A stretch of 64,000 nt of DNA from Isoetes taiwanensis (Eukaryota; Streptophyta; Lycopodiopsida; Isoetales; Isoetaceae), in assembly GCA_021234155.1 (NCBI GenBank), contig JAJEKV010000004.1, positions 10,050,109 through 10,114,108 on the forward strand, written 5' to 3'. Each line of letters starts with the position of its first letter. Position 1 is the stretch's first letter. Under the pieces are notes generated by a model. That model did no database searches. It was not told the origin of the DNA and worked only from the letters and a program-made list of their open reading frames with translations. Positions 1 to 13,432 of this stretch are shown here, in pieces. A program made the position numbers and the translations under genes.

Positions 1-1
1 C

Positions 2-1238
<1,237 letters not shown>

Positions 1239-3105
1239 ACAGGTCACTTATTATGCAAGATGAGCTTTACAGTAAAGTTGAATTATTCACTGACGTTTTC
1301 AGCTGCACAGTTCAGGCAGGTTTGGATGTTCTGAAGCATAGGAAACTATGTCTTGAAATGTGTCGATCTATTACCTGACAAAGCTCTGTAATTTGCTATT
1401 CATGCCACTCATGGAGCAGACCATTTCCGGATTTTATTATTTATCTAAAAACGATCAATCATATGGAACTTGTGGTATTTGGTGATGCCGTTTCTGTAAA
1501 TAATTTATGAAGCTAAGCTAATGTATACAAGATTTTGAAATTGCTAATTCTTTAATGCTGTCCTAGCTATATTTTGTTTTTTGAAGCTAAGCTTATATAT
1601 ATATTCGTGGTTAGATTTTCTTTTACATTTATTATAAAATAGTGGTACCGAGGGCGAGAAATGTGTATTTTGGTGTCGTATAATACAATAATTCTTAGAT
1701 CAAAAGCTTTCACCTCATTGGAGGCAACACTAAATCATTGGTTATATGATAGGGTATATCATATTGTTTAATTTGAAAGCTGCTGACTTGTTTTCTTAAC
1801 AACTGACCAGCCTAAGCATTTTTTTTTTAAATTGGCTAAATCTAGGCATTTGGAACTCAGAATATGCCCATCATCAATCAACCACACCCACAAGATTAGA
1901 TAACCTAAAATCAAAGTAAGGCACAAATGTATGCCTGAAAACCTAAACCAACATTTATTTCTGCTCGAAGAAAATGTACAAATGTATGCACCAAAACTTC
2001 TAATATACAAATGCATGCACAAAGCTTAAAACCAACATTGCAAATATGTAAAGGTCTACAATGCTATCTGGGATGCCACAATCAACCAAACCAGGGTAGA
2101 TGTTCAAGCATTAATATCCGAGTTGGCTGTTAATTAGCAATCCCCTTCCTGTAAATAAGCTGTAACACCTCTACAACAAATGCTTAGCCTATCAAAAGAG
2201 AGATCCTAAAACAACTTAAGATGTGCATGACAGAAACCTTGCCCTATATTCTACGCATTACCATGTATAGAAAAGATTACTACTCTCCTATATAACATGA
2301 AGGACTATGCCCTTGCATATATGTACCGACAAGGCCAATCTGCAAAGAAAATACACTGATAAACTGAATTTGACTCGCATGGTGGATGCCTTGTTTCAAC
2401 CATCAATTAAATAAGGGTTGAAATCCAACAAAACCCTCGTTCATCCCTCATGAAATGTAGCGCATCTCTTAAGCTCTACCCCATTATCTCTTTCTAGAGC
2501 CTGGGGCCTAATGGCTATAAGGACAATGGTCGCATACTTATTTTCCATAATAATGTACCGCAAATTTGAACAAGCTTTGCATCAAACCATGCCTAACCAA
2601 TATGATTCCATTCATAAATGAATGTAAAATGTTGATGAACAAAATACTCCTACTATTATGAGCTTGAATAGAAATTAACTCCAACAACCTGATTTAAACA
2701 TAGCATACAACGTATAGAGGAACATTACTGGAAACGTCTCTAGAAGGTTACAGCTATATCACAAATGCCTAAGGAACTGCACATAACTGCCTTATTTATG
2801 AAGTTATAAGAGTTAAATGCATTTCTTATAGCTCATTTAACTAACTGTTTCTAATAGGCCCTAAAGCATATAAATACAGTAAGCCTGCATGCCCATTGAA
2901 TCTACCCTATGTGGACCCAGCCTGTAACATGCCCTTTAGCATGGGCAATAAAGAGACTCGAAGAACTGGCAGTCTCCTTTATTCGTTTTTAGGACACCTT
3001 TAGGTGGCAATGAATTTATTCTTCGGCTGATAACAAATAACATTCTTACAAAATACCATACTAAAGTACTAGAGCAGAAGGTGACTAATCTTGCATCAAA
3101 CAAAA
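1239..3105. other. CK2 alpha 3' UTR/downstream and unassigned AT-rich DNA
   Basis: The first few hundred bases after the CK2 stop are presumably its 3' UTR; no clear AATAAA signal was found. The rest is AT-rich with only short open frames that lack recognisable domains. I see no gene in it. Confidence 0.4.
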
Positions 3106-3109
3106 GTGA

Positions 3110-3255
3110 AAAGACATCGCTGATCCTCCTGCACCACAAGTGGTTGCATTCACTAAGAAACTGAACGATGCTTGTATCCCATATTCAGGCATCCGAGACA
3201 TTTATTCCATTCTGTTGAGAGCTGTTGCGGATCTCAAGCTTGTGAAAGTCAAGGT
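3110..3255 (+). pseudogene. Exon-like fragment of an unidentified protein
   Basis: An open frame reads DPPAPQVVAFTKKLNDACIP and then YSGIRDIYSILLRAVADLKL, ending at VKVK before a plausible donor (AAG|GTAAAA at about 3255). Composition is protein-like, but I cannot name the family. An in-frame TGA lies just upstream (3107-3109), and the best acceptor-like AG is at 3139-3140. It may be an isolated exon, a relic, or an exon whose neighbours were displaced by the element inserted 190 bp downstream. Confidence 0.3.
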
Positions 3256-3440
3256 AAAAATTTCAAAATATAAAATTACTACTATCTTCTCTGAACAACA
3301 CTTAAACTGCCATAAAAGATAATTTTTATTGGCGCCATCTACTGGCAATAGATCACAAAGAAGTTTGTTATATATCTCTAGCATCTGCATTTTAATTTCA
3401 TATTTTGGTTCATCTCTCCTTTTGGAATAGATCATTCAAC

Positions 3441-4957
3441 TATAGTGACCAGGAACGTCGTTTCGAATGCATTCCCGTTCTGGAATGCGTTCCCTAGAGT
3501 TCTACATTCTGGGAACGCCAAGTTTCGGTTCCAGACAGCTTGTTTGGGAACGACGTTCTCGGTAAGTTCCAAGAAAAGTAAGAAAATCAATGGTTTATTG
3601 CTCATTTTTTCCCCTTCTTTGCTTCTTTTTTTGGTAGAAAGGAATGGTACAACCGGCGGTAACTCTCTGCTCAGTGTTTTTGATAAACACATACATAAAG
3701 TGCTCTACAGCGAACTACACAAATGCTTTGTAACTGTCTCTCTCTTGTTTGTTTTTAATACGTTCGTCTTCTGTTGTATCTCTCGATTTGCGATCTCATT
3801 TGTAATTTATCCATTTCGCATTTTGATGATGGGAATTACGATTTGTTTTTCCAACTCAGTCAGAAAGACCTATATTGGAGGAAGCCATGTGTTCTTGAAG
3901 AATGACTTGTGGAAAGCTCTAGGCGGCAAAGGAGAAGTTTAAGAGCATTAAAGAGCGGAGAAAACTTGCTGCAGAATTGTAAAATTCTCATGAACAACCG
4001 GCTAATGAAGAAATATAGCGCCATGAAGTTATGAATTGTATTTAGCAACCCAATTTCGGTTCTGCAACATCCTATTAGGTAAATATATATAAAATCCATC
4101 TTGATAGTGTAAGGTAATGCTACCCTGAGGTCCTGCTCACCTGCTTATCCGACTCAAAAGGACCTGGAACTGCCTGTGACTTGCTCACCACCAACTTAGT
4201 GCTCAAAAACTTGTTGTAACTGTAAGCATTTTGAGCCGTGTACTATTGGTTCGGTTATAAAGTGTCCCTTTTTTTTTTAAATGGAGACTTATAATGTTGC
4301 ATTGTAACAGATTAAATGGCACTATGGATTTTGAGAAACGTTACCTCTAAGGGAAGCCCGGGGGATTCACATTTGTTGGGCGTACAGAACATGTGAGTTC
4401 AACTATAGGGGGTTTTTTCGACCATTTTATGTAGGCATACTTACCATTAGGGGATTTTTTCACTACTATTTGAGGTAAATTATATACTTTAGGGATTAAA
4501 TTAGCTTTCATAAGTCAGTATACCAGGGGTGTTTTTGGTCACCCCTTGAACGCAGATGGCATATCCCCTTTATTATAAGTGAATTCCCTAGGAGGGACGG
4601 GAAATATTGTAACAGACATTCTTTATTTATCAAAGGCCTCAATGCTAAGCTTAACTTCCCTGTCTTGTTTATTTTATATTTCTATTGTGTTAAAATTATA
4701 GATATAATACTATGTTTTAAGTCTTGAATATGATGTTTATAGAAAACTAAGCACTACAGAGTGGTTTAACACGTTTCTATCTACAAAGTTGTCTCTATGA
4801 ATCATTTATATATTCCAAGTGTTCTACAATGATCATTATGCAAAGGGAATGCCAAAACCGTTTACAAATTTTAAAAATTCGAATGTTGGCCATTCCCATT
4901 CCGATTTGTTCCCCTTCATGTTCCAAATTTTAGATTCTCCCATTCCGGGTAACTATG
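3441..4957. mobile_element. hAT-like non-autonomous DNA transposon, about 1.5 kb
   Basis: The left end reads TATAGTGACCAGGAACG. The reverse complement of the right end reads CATAGTTACCCGGAATGG, giving imperfect terminal inverted repeats. The flanks carry an 8-bp direct repeat, CATTCAAC (3433-3440) and CATTCAAT (4958-4965), the TSD length usual for hAT elements. The first 120 bases are full of GGAACG/CGTTCC-type subterminal motifs, matched at the right end by GGAATG/CATTCC motifs. No transposase is visible. The 165-residue open frame at 3445-3942 begins inside the terminal repeat and shows no domain. The one-base mismatch in the TSD is a caveat. Confidence 0.55.
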
Positions 4958-5222
4958 CATTCAATGCCCTATAGTTAACACCATGTGATTCTTCACATCC
5001 TACATCCAGACTAGTCTACAAGAAACGGGTAATGCTTCTCAAAAATTTGAAACGTGCAGATACTGACAATCCACCCTAAGAAATAAATATTACCATTCTA
5101 TATGTCTTGCCATGTCCAGTCTGATCATATGCAAAAGTGCATGCATTATAGCCATCAAGCAACATTTTCCAATATCTAATAACTAGTGCATGGCCAAAAA
5201 GTTAAGAGAACATAAGTACTTT

Positions 5223-6738
5223 TTTCCCCTTTTTTTCTTTTTCTTTTTTGAAGGACCTGAGACTCTTTTAATTGACATGAACAAAGGCGCAAGACGTGAA
5301 TAAAATCCTTGTGGATAGGATGACCCAACTAGGCCCAAACACCCGTCTACGCATAAGAGGAACACCATAAATACGTCTGCCAAATCATCTTTTTTTTTAT
5401 CATCAGCTAGAGATGAGCAACGATAAGCTTTAGTGATCTTCTACTAAGCACAACGAAGAAGCTACTGATCAGAGATGTGTGCACCTTGAAAAATACACAA
5501 ACGTTGCCTTTGCCAGATAGACCACAAAATCCAACTAGAAGCAAGATGAAATGCCCGCTTATGCAAGTTAGGCCAAACAGGGGGATAAAGTGCAAGTAGG
5601 ATCTCCTGGCTAGTGAGAGACATACTGAAAAGAGTAAACAACCACGCCCAAGCAGGTTGTAGATGATCGCACAAGAAGCAGTGTTCAATAGCTTCAACAC
5701 GTTGGCCACAGAGAGGGCAACGATCTGAGACTCTAGGGTTCATCTTGTGAACGAAGACATTCACTCGAACACATCTATGGAGAATTTGCCATCGCAACGC
5801 TGACACTTTAGGGTGGAGCAGTTTATCCCATGTCCACATCCAAACACTTTTCCACTGTGGTTGAGGAACCTGAAGATGCCACTGCCGGGATGGGGGGAGA
5901 GGCTCACAATCCAATAGCAGCCTGTGCGTGGAAGAAACAAACTTTTTTGGCTTAACACGTACATCACATATCCAAATAGGCACATCAGCCTGTGGTTGCT
6001 GCACAATCGATGGCAAAAAATCAGCCACCCCAGCCCAAATTTGTCGATCCCATCTGTATAATAGAAATCTCGTCTGAAAAGCCTCCCATGACAAAAGATG
6101 ACCAGAATTATACCAAGCTGCAATCGTTAAAACCCTAGCTAGCCGCCAACGCCGTTGGGTCTTTGGATGTACAAGTGCACATAAAGGCTGCTGATCATGC
6201 GTACCTTGCAAGGGAAGCCACCAGCATGACATTGACAATGAAGCACAAGCTTGGGGATTAACATGGAATAAAGATCTAACCACATCCCAGAAAGCAAGCA
6301 GACCTTTAAGGAATGGGGAAGCATTTGGATATCGATGCGGAGGGTATAACAAAGCCCATGGGAGACTAGGCTTGATAGTTGTCTTGTGAAAGGGGAAACA
6401 CTGAAGAAGTGATTGCCATACCAACCTTGAGCCAAGAGAGTCATCTTTACCAAGGAGGAGCCTCCAAATGAACTTTGAGATCATGACCTGACTTGAAGAC
6501 GGAAGTCCAACATTCCAAGGCCACCAGCTGCCTTATAGGCTTGATGCACTTAGCCCAGGACACCTTAACAACAACACCTTCTGATGTACCATCCCAGATA
6601 AAATTCTTGACAATACACACGATCTCATTCATCTTACATTGAGGAGCCAGTAAAACAGATGGCATATAGACATGGTTGTTGCTAAGGACGGATCTTGCCA
6701 CTGTGATCCTACCAGGCAGAGATAACTTAGCCACCTTC
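5223..6738 (-). mobile_element. 5'-truncated LINE (non-LTR retrotransposon) insertion
   Basis: On the minus strand the element runs from inside the reverse-transcriptase thumb region (6738) to an A-rich tail (5223 to about 5251, seen as T-rich on plus). Both ends are flanked by the same 16-bp sequence, AGAACATAAGTACTTT, at 5207-5222 and 6739-6754, a textbook LINE target-site duplication. 5' truncation is typical of target-primed reverse transcription. The unoccupied site can be read across the two repeats. Confidence 0.9.
5462..6735 (-). pseudogene. LINE ORF2 C-terminal remnant: RT thumb plus zf-RVT zinc-binding domain
   Basis: This is the C-terminal end of a plant L1-type pol protein. The N-terminal piece has SLPGRITVARSVL and NFIWDG, typical of the region after the RT catalytic core. 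One frameshift near 6450-6485 separates it from a 340-residue frame starting at ISKFIWRLLLGKDD. That frame ends in the zinc-binding reverse-transcriptase module: ALRWQILHRCVRVNVFVHKM, then CPLCGQ and EHCFLCDHLQPAW, then WSIWQRQRLCIFQG. The RT palm with its YADD motif and the endonuclease are absent through truncation, so the copy cannot be functional. Confidence 0.85.
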
Positions 6739-7199
6739 AGAACATAAGTACTTTGAATAGGCAACAAAATGGAATTCTGCAACTAGTAATATTAAATTAC
6801 CCTGGAAAGATGAAAGCCTTTCGTGCATCTTTACCTTGCTTGTTTGGGTTAACAATCATCATTTCTCCATTTTTGCCTATGAAGTCCAACCTAAAGCTTA
6901 ACAGGCTAGTACACCAATTTGGCTCACAATGATGTTAATTAGCTGAAACTCCAGACAAGTCCTCCACAAGGGAAATAGTCTCTTTTATCATATCCCTCTA
7001 GAATCATCTGTAGAAATTGAAAAGTGCCCACTCAACATGCCTTTAATTACAGAGGACTTATGACAAGAAGTGGTTCACCTTGAAAAGCTTTTCTACAGCG
7101 CGGTAGAAAGGCCCATCATTCAAAGAAGAACCACTTCCAGGAAACAGGATCCCATTTATGGCTGCAAATTTTATGCAACATGCATGCCCTTAATATGCT

Positions 7200-7420
7200 T
7201 GGAAATGTGAATCTGTCAGGCTTGCTATGTAATCAGCAATGGGTGCATTCCATGTTACCTCATTTTTGTTTGGCATTGTGGCAAAAACTTTGTGTGCCTC
7301 TTCCAAGCACCTGCATTTTGCATACATATCAACCATAGAACTACATAGAACCTATGTCCACCCAAGTTACCACAGCTTTTGCTGGAATCTCACATCGAGC
7401 CCTAATCCATACATCGTCGG
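7200..7420 (-). pseudogene. PPR protein fragment (decayed)
   Basis: Minus-strand translation gives SSMVDMYAKCRCLEEAHKVF followed by ATMPNKNEVTWNAPIADYIA, the PLS-type pentatricopeptide pattern (VDMYAKCG...A..VF..M...N.V.WN). The frame upstream (7350-7410) holds two stops, and downstream similarity fades into stop-containing sequence. PPR proteins of this class act in organellar RNA editing or processing. This piece is too short and broken to function. Confidence 0.6.
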
Positions 7421-7796
7421 TATTGCACAAAAAAAGAATTAGTGAGCATGTTCCTTGCTATTAAGAACTTGCAGGCAGACAAGCCACTGTTTTTGGAGTT
7501 GCCCAAAGGTAACCCTTGGGAGGTGGGTTGATAAAAATGCTATTAGATGTGCTAATTGGAGGGCTGAGATTGAAAGTCCTTCAATGTGATATGCATGAGC
7601 AAAGGTGTGTTAGCTTGGCAAGACGTAATCTATAACGAAATGGGGGAAGCCATGCTTGCTGCCCCATGACCTGCAGAATCCGAGAGTGTCCTTTAAAGCT
7701 TTACCTGATTCTACAGGTTTTATGGAGGCGACTTTTCATTTTGAAAGAATGGCCCAAGAATTTGCAGGAACGAGTACCTACTTACCTTGACGTGAT

Positions 7797-7922
7797 GTGG
7801 AATGGAAAGGGGTCAAGCATTCTTGCCAGCTCCTTGACTTGCAGAATTTGACGCACCCGGGGCTGGCAAGAATGCCTGACCCCTTTCCATTACACTATGA
7901 CGCGACCAAATTCTGCAGGTCA
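7797..7922. repeat. Inverted repeat modules in order A-B-A'-B'
   Basis: Module A (7797-7830, containing GGAAAGGGGTCAAGCATTCT) is repeated inverted at 7862-7895. Module B (7833-7855, containing TTGCAGAATTTGACGC) is repeated inverted at 7898-7922. A third partial copy of A' follows at 7925-7948, and another B-like copy (GACCTGCAGAATCCGAG) lies at about 7668-7684. A simple palindrome would give A-B-B'-A', so this is a rearranged or multiply duplicated structure, perhaps a MITE end cluster. Confidence 0.6.
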
Positions 7923-7949
7923 TCGGGCTGGCAAGAATGCATGATTCCT

Positions 7950-9100
7950 TCGGAGAACATTTTCCATTCTAGATAAAAATGATTTGAAGAAAGCTGCAAG
8001 AACCCACACCCGCTTACCTCAATGTTATGGCGATAAATTCATGAGTTGTTACTGTTCCATAACGTCAGGGAAAGGTATGGTGGATACAGATTTCTCTTAA
8101 GTTATGCAAAAACAGTTAATTTTGTTGTTCTTTTAAGGTTTAATCCGATGATCTTTTAGATCTGAGGCTGATACAGTGCTGTGGCATCCAAGAAGCCGAA
8201 GCTGATGTATCCAAGCAAAGACGGCTATGGCTGCTCCGTTGGTCTTGAATGGGCTCCCTGCCGGCTGCAATGAACCGATTGTGCCAGGTCATGCCAGAAT
8301 GGTGCAGCGACATTCCATTCTTGGATAGAATGGTTGACACACGGCAGTCTGCCATTGGCTCTCAAACAGGAATGCAAACCAACTTTCCTTGACGTGTAAC
8401 TGATGTGAGGCGAGGGCATCTTATGAGATGTCCATAGCCATCCACTCCAGCATGCCAGCATGCCACTCCATAGCCATCCCCTAGCATGCCACTCTATAAC
8501 CATGAACCATCCCCTGGAAGCAAAGTGGAAGCAAAGTATCATCGCCGTTGTCTTTACAGCCCCAACTTGCTTCTAATTCTATTTAAACGACCTCATGTTT
8601 CCCTCTCTCTGATTACACTGTCCAAAATGTTTTTCAAAAAAGAATGAAATTTTTGATAAAGAACATTACCCAGGCAAGAAGAGTTTTTTCATGATAGAAC
8701 AGGGTTTTTTAAAAAAGCAACCACCCTTTGTGGCATTAGCAACTTATTTTATGACGCTATCATCACACTATGTAATCAATCGGGGCAGGGATCCAAGAAG
8801 ATTTCAAGCGATTCCTTTTGAATTCAAGCTGTTTCCTCTGCCTGTAACCTGGTAACCTGGTGCACACATCATGTCAGCATGACCACACGTCAGGACAGAT
8901 TAACGCCGTGCCCAATACTGCAATCAATTCTATGAAGAACCACCTTTGGACATATGCAATGTCGCAAATATCAAAGAGACTTATTCACACCTCAGTATCA
9001 GACACTAAGATTCTGTCTCATATCCTAGTTTTGTTCAATTGAGGAGACATGTTGTACGTGCATGCAAGAGAGAGTGGGGAAGAGAGACAAGAGAAAAGAT
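7950..9100. other. Intergenic DNA and ZIP-gene 3' flank
   Basis: No gene is recognised. Around 8440-8530 the words CATGCCACTC, CATAGCCATCCCC and GGAAGCAAAGT are repeated in short tandem fashion. The last few hundred bases are presumably 3' UTR of the minus-strand transporter gene that ends at 9101. Confidence 0.35.
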
Positions 9101-11589
9101 CTATGTTACAGCTTCAGGTGCCGATGTACAATATGGTGTATACATGCAAATTAGCCGTGTGCTGGCAACGCATGCACTGGCAAAACCAAATCCAGTTAGG
9201 AGCCCCATAACTAAAATCTCGGAGCTTAACTTCAGTGTCTGTTGAAACAGATGCCTTCCAAATGCAAAAAGCAGAGTCCCACAAGCTATTACCATCCAAC
9301 TATCCAGACCATTATAGTCTAATCCACCAAGAATAGCCAGTATTGCAGCGATTGGCCCTGCGAAACCTGTTAATGTTGCAGCAAATAGAGCATATCTCCA
9401 ACTACCACTTGCCCCGTAAATTGTTGTGGCAACAGCTGCACCTCTAGGCAAACCATGTAAAGCAATTGGCAGCAACATGTGAGTACCAACACCATATGCT
9501 CGGGAAGCTGCAACTCCCAGCGTGAGCCCTTCAGCAAAAGCATGAAATCCAACAGATAATGATGCGACAAGTGCTCCTTTGAGCTTCTCACTGTAGTGTT
9601 TTTTTGTGCCAGGTAAAATGGGCTCATCCTCCTTCCTCACATTCAATACTTTTATTGCCATTAGACGTTCAAGTGCATAGTATGGCAATAGACCACAGAA
9701 GGATAGGCCCACCAATGATAACATATTAAATTTGCCTAAGAGCCAAAGTTGAAGAGGCCTCCAAACAGACAGAACTGCTGCTATACCTGGACCCACTGAC
9801 ATGAGAAACATATGTGGTAAGCTCATACTAGAAGCTAGAAGAACAAGAAATAGGCCTCCTAGAAAAGGCCCCAACCCAAACAGAAGAGACCAAAGCAGAG
9901 CTGTTATCGTCGTGCCACTGCAATCAGGAAAACAATAATCAATGCCAAGAATTATGTATTTGTCCTTTATTACAAACAGATATAGAACCAGACAACTGAA
10001 ACTAGAAATAAAAAAACAGAATGCAAGCAAGGAATGACCAACCGTGGCGCATAGACAGGATTTTCCAACAATGCACTCAAGGTCTCCATTAATGCCACTG
10101 CAACGGTTGCAGCAGAGGCAACATGGGAAGGCGTTGCATCCTGCATCCAAAAACATTACAAGTTACATAAGATGCATAAACAACTTAAGATCTCAAGAAT
10201 CAGAACACGTTATAGCTGTATAAATTGCATAAGTGACCCTTGGAGCTAGTAAGACTGTGCTAACACGTATGGCAGTGTGTTTAGAACATCAATATAGTTA
10301 GTCAGACTCAGACTTATGTTGATTAATTTATTTGCCTTCTCTCAACTCAAAAACAAAAGGGAACGGACCACTAATGATCCATATACGGAACATCCAAGCC
10401 ACTGATGTTTCCTAAAAACTTGTTTTCTGTATCTATCAATACTCTTAGAAAAGATAAAAATCATACCTTAAAACTATCTGGTATTACTTCAGCAAACACC
10501 ATCCAAATCATACATCCTGCTGCAAATCCCATACAGAGTGGCAAGAACTTGTGGAACGTCTCAGCACATAAGAATGCAGGGACAGCTACTAAGGGCTGCA
10601 ACATATGTTTAAATCATGATCAAGCACAATCTTTATACATGATCCAAAAATTTAGCTGCTTACCTGAGGCATGGACGTAAATGTGCTCCAAAGCATTGCA
10701 TTGCGTGCACTAACACCTCGCGATGCTAAGACCATAGCCACTGCCAGCCCTTCAGGTATATTGTGCACAGCAATAGCAATTGTTACCATTACCCCCTGTG
10801 GCAGTCCTCGTGGTCCAGCAAATGAAACTCCCACCCCCGATCCTTCCCCGAATGAGTGAAGTGTCATTATTGCAACTACAAGCACCATTTTACGAGCATC
10901 TGCTCCTTTAACATCCATCATACTGATTTCCCCAAACCTTTCCAAATACTGCACATATAAGTGATACATTGTCAAATACAAAGCAGTCATGTAATGCATA
11001 TAACTTTATCCGTAGCTAGTAGATTGGTTTCATATGAAGCTCTGAATATCTAGATGAACCAAAAAATAAAAGGTCTGAAGCTTTGGAAACTACAAAATAA
11101 CTTATCTTGAGAAATGATAATTCAATGTACCTTCTGACTGCAGAATATGAAAAGACCCCCCAGCAAAATACCGATAACTATGCAATGTTCGCCACCAAAT
11201 CTCTGACCCTCCTGTATGAGATCAAAGCTTGCCGCAAGCATCACACCTGCTGCTAGACCATTGCAAATACCAGCCCATTTAGGCTGAAGCTCTACAAAGA
11301 AAAATGGTAGTGCACCCAATCCAGTTGCAGCAGCCATGACCAACGTCAACAGGGCAACAGTAGATACAGGTACATGTGTTTGGCCTGGAGGCTCAATACT
11401 AGGTTGTTTCCTATCACTTCCGTTTAGAACTCCAAGCTTATTCTCGGACAATTTTATTTCAGCACCATAACTTTCCGTCATTTGAGCAACATTATGTACG
11501 TTGGTGGAACTTTGATCGATAGAATCTGCTCCAGAAACTAAGGTAGCAATAGCCAAAATGGCAAAGCACACGAGTGTGCCACGAGCCAT
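9101..11589 (-). CDS. ZIP-family metal (zinc) transporter, 5 exons
   Basis: This is a predicted multi-pass divalent-cation importer of the ZIP superfamily, most like the plant protein typified by Arabidopsis At3g08650 (recalled family knowledge). Exons: 11131-11589, 10664-10948, 10467-10595, 10043-10140, 9101-9917, all phase-compatible with GT/AG sites, giving 595 residues. An N-terminal signal peptide (residues 1-20, ARGTLVCFAILAIATLVSGA) precedes a short polar segment. The membrane region then carries HSFGEGSGVGVSF and HNIPEGLAVAM, the ZIP metal-binding helices IV and V. A second set, HAFAEGLTLGVAA and HGLPRGAAVAT, lies in the last exon; in it the second motif has R instead of E. No stops or frameshifts. 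The start ATG is the first in a clean frame beginning with the signal peptide. Likely an endomembrane transporter. Confidence 0.92.
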
Positions 11590-12477
11590 TTTTACTTGCC
11601 CAACTTAAGGATCACAATCTATACAACATGTTCCATCCCAAGTCCCCTCAAGGGCATGACCTTTTCAATTCGTAATAAGAACTTCGACCTTTGCCAAATT
11701 TATATGGTAAAGCAATCTTCAAAGTCCAGAAGCAACATATCAAATGAAAAATTGATCGCAATAGGCAGCCAAAAACCCACCCCCAATGAAATTCGAAGGC
11801 TATCTAAGATGCTGAAAACTTGGGGAAGCTAAATTCAGCGCCCTATCGATAGGCCTCCGTCTGCAAATATATGAACCAGAGATTAAAACACCAATGAAGA
11901 TAGCAGACGAGGGTTCTGTTTCAGAAAATTAACCTGGAATGCTCGGGAGCTATGGTGGGTTGGTCATGGCGTGCGTAGTGCGGCCGCAAAAGGTAACGCG
12001 GAAGACAAGGAAAAAGTCATCCAAAATTGTTGAAACAAAGAAATATCTAGGGCTGGCCGATACAGGTACCTGATATCACCCTTTACAGTATATATTTAGT
12101 AATTTAAACTTAATTATATCATGCCCTTTGAGGCCGCTTTGCTCTGAGACCGGCCTTTTTAGCGTGTCGTATTGTTTTAGTGTGTATTATTGTTTTTGGG
12201 CCCTTAAATCTTGGCACATTTGGTAGGATATTCCCTCTCCATAGATTTTGTTCGCCCATCTAAGGGTAAAAGCACGCTATGGTGTATCAAAAACGCGCAT
12301 TTTGACGCCACATATGGTAGAATCGGGTGGTGCATACCGAAGCGGAGATTGCGGGAGTGCGAATTAATGAGCGTCGGTTATTTTGAATTTTATGCCACGT
12401 CATTGTCCCTCATTTTGAATTAGGAAATAATCTCCTCTTCTTTTTTTTTTTGCCGCTTCTTGCCGATTGAACCCTAA
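11590..12477. promoter_or_regulatory. Shared upstream region between two divergent genes
   Basis: This interval separates the ZIP gene start (minus, 11589) from the first ATG of the plus-strand multidomain locus (12478). No open frame with a domain is present. A pyrimidine run (CTCCTCTTCTTTTTTTTTTT, 12432-12451) sits just before the plus-strand ATG. I could not pick a convincing TATA box for either gene. Confidence 0.35.
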
Positions 12478-12868
12478 TGGAGTCAGAATTGAATGCCACT
12501 GGTTACACGATGAAATCTCTCCTCAAACAAGAGATTGTGCCCCATGAAGATCTAAAAAAGCTTTGGGGTGACAACGTTCCAAATAAATCTGGCTACAGGT
12601 ATTTTCCCCCAAATGTTTGTTCAAACTGAAAAATTAAGGCATATGTTTTCTTGTACAGGTTGAAGAATCTGAGCAATGAACAATACAAAGAGTTCATGCA
12701 AATTTATAAAAGAATTACAGGGAAGCCACATACATGGGGTGGAATAGCTCCTGGAACCTGGGCAATGGCTTATTATCTGCATATAAAGGGGAAGGCTGTT
12801 AATTGGAAGAGCTTCTTGGATTATTATAGAACTTCCGATGAGAAAGCAGAGGCCAGTTCCTCTAGACC

Positions 12869-13350
12869 TGTGACGATCATACGGATATTCGTATCATACG
12901 AACATTATACTCGTATGTACAAAAGACGGTCGTCACACGGATGCAAAAAGGTAGTTGCATAAAGCAAGATTTAAACTTGCAACCTTCTAGTTGCGAGTCA
13001 CACACCTTTGCCAAGTGCCCTACAATATTTGTTAAAGACCATTTTCTCATGTTTTTCTCATATGCGAGGTGCTTTTCAGGGGGTTCTAGATATTCTGGAG
13101 CCTGCATGCATGCTCGACACTTGGCATGATCTCATCCATTGGAGTGGCGCGATCCTGACCGTTGGTCTATATATATAAGGAGGCATCTCCTTCTTGTCGA
13201 ACCATTCCAGTTCAACGCCAGTCTCGAGCCTTCCATTGTATTCTTGATTCCTGTTCATATATCAGATTCTTTACCGATCTTGGCATATTTCTTCCGTATT
13301 TCTTGCGTATTTTCCACGTATTTTCCTTGTTTTCGCGTAGGTTCATGACA
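12869..13350 (+). repeat. Chromovirus 5' LTR
   Basis: 482 bp, starting TGTGACGATC and ending TTCATGACA. It contains a TATA-type promoter element (TATATATATAAGG, about 13168-13180). Compared with the 3' LTR, differences in the first 27 bases are five transitions, so the element is not very young. The base after the LTR begins GTTTGAACCGGAATCCC rather than TGG. Confidence 0.93.
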
Positions 13351-13432
13351 GTTTGAACCGGAATCCCTTACCGGTTCTTGCCTGCTCTGATCCTAAGCAT
13401 TTTTTTTGCCCGTATCTGGTGATTTTATATCT

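Noticed and set aside
3445-3942. 165-codon open frame
   Set aside because: It starts inside a transposon terminal repeat, has no domain and shows low-complexity composition; treated as chance.
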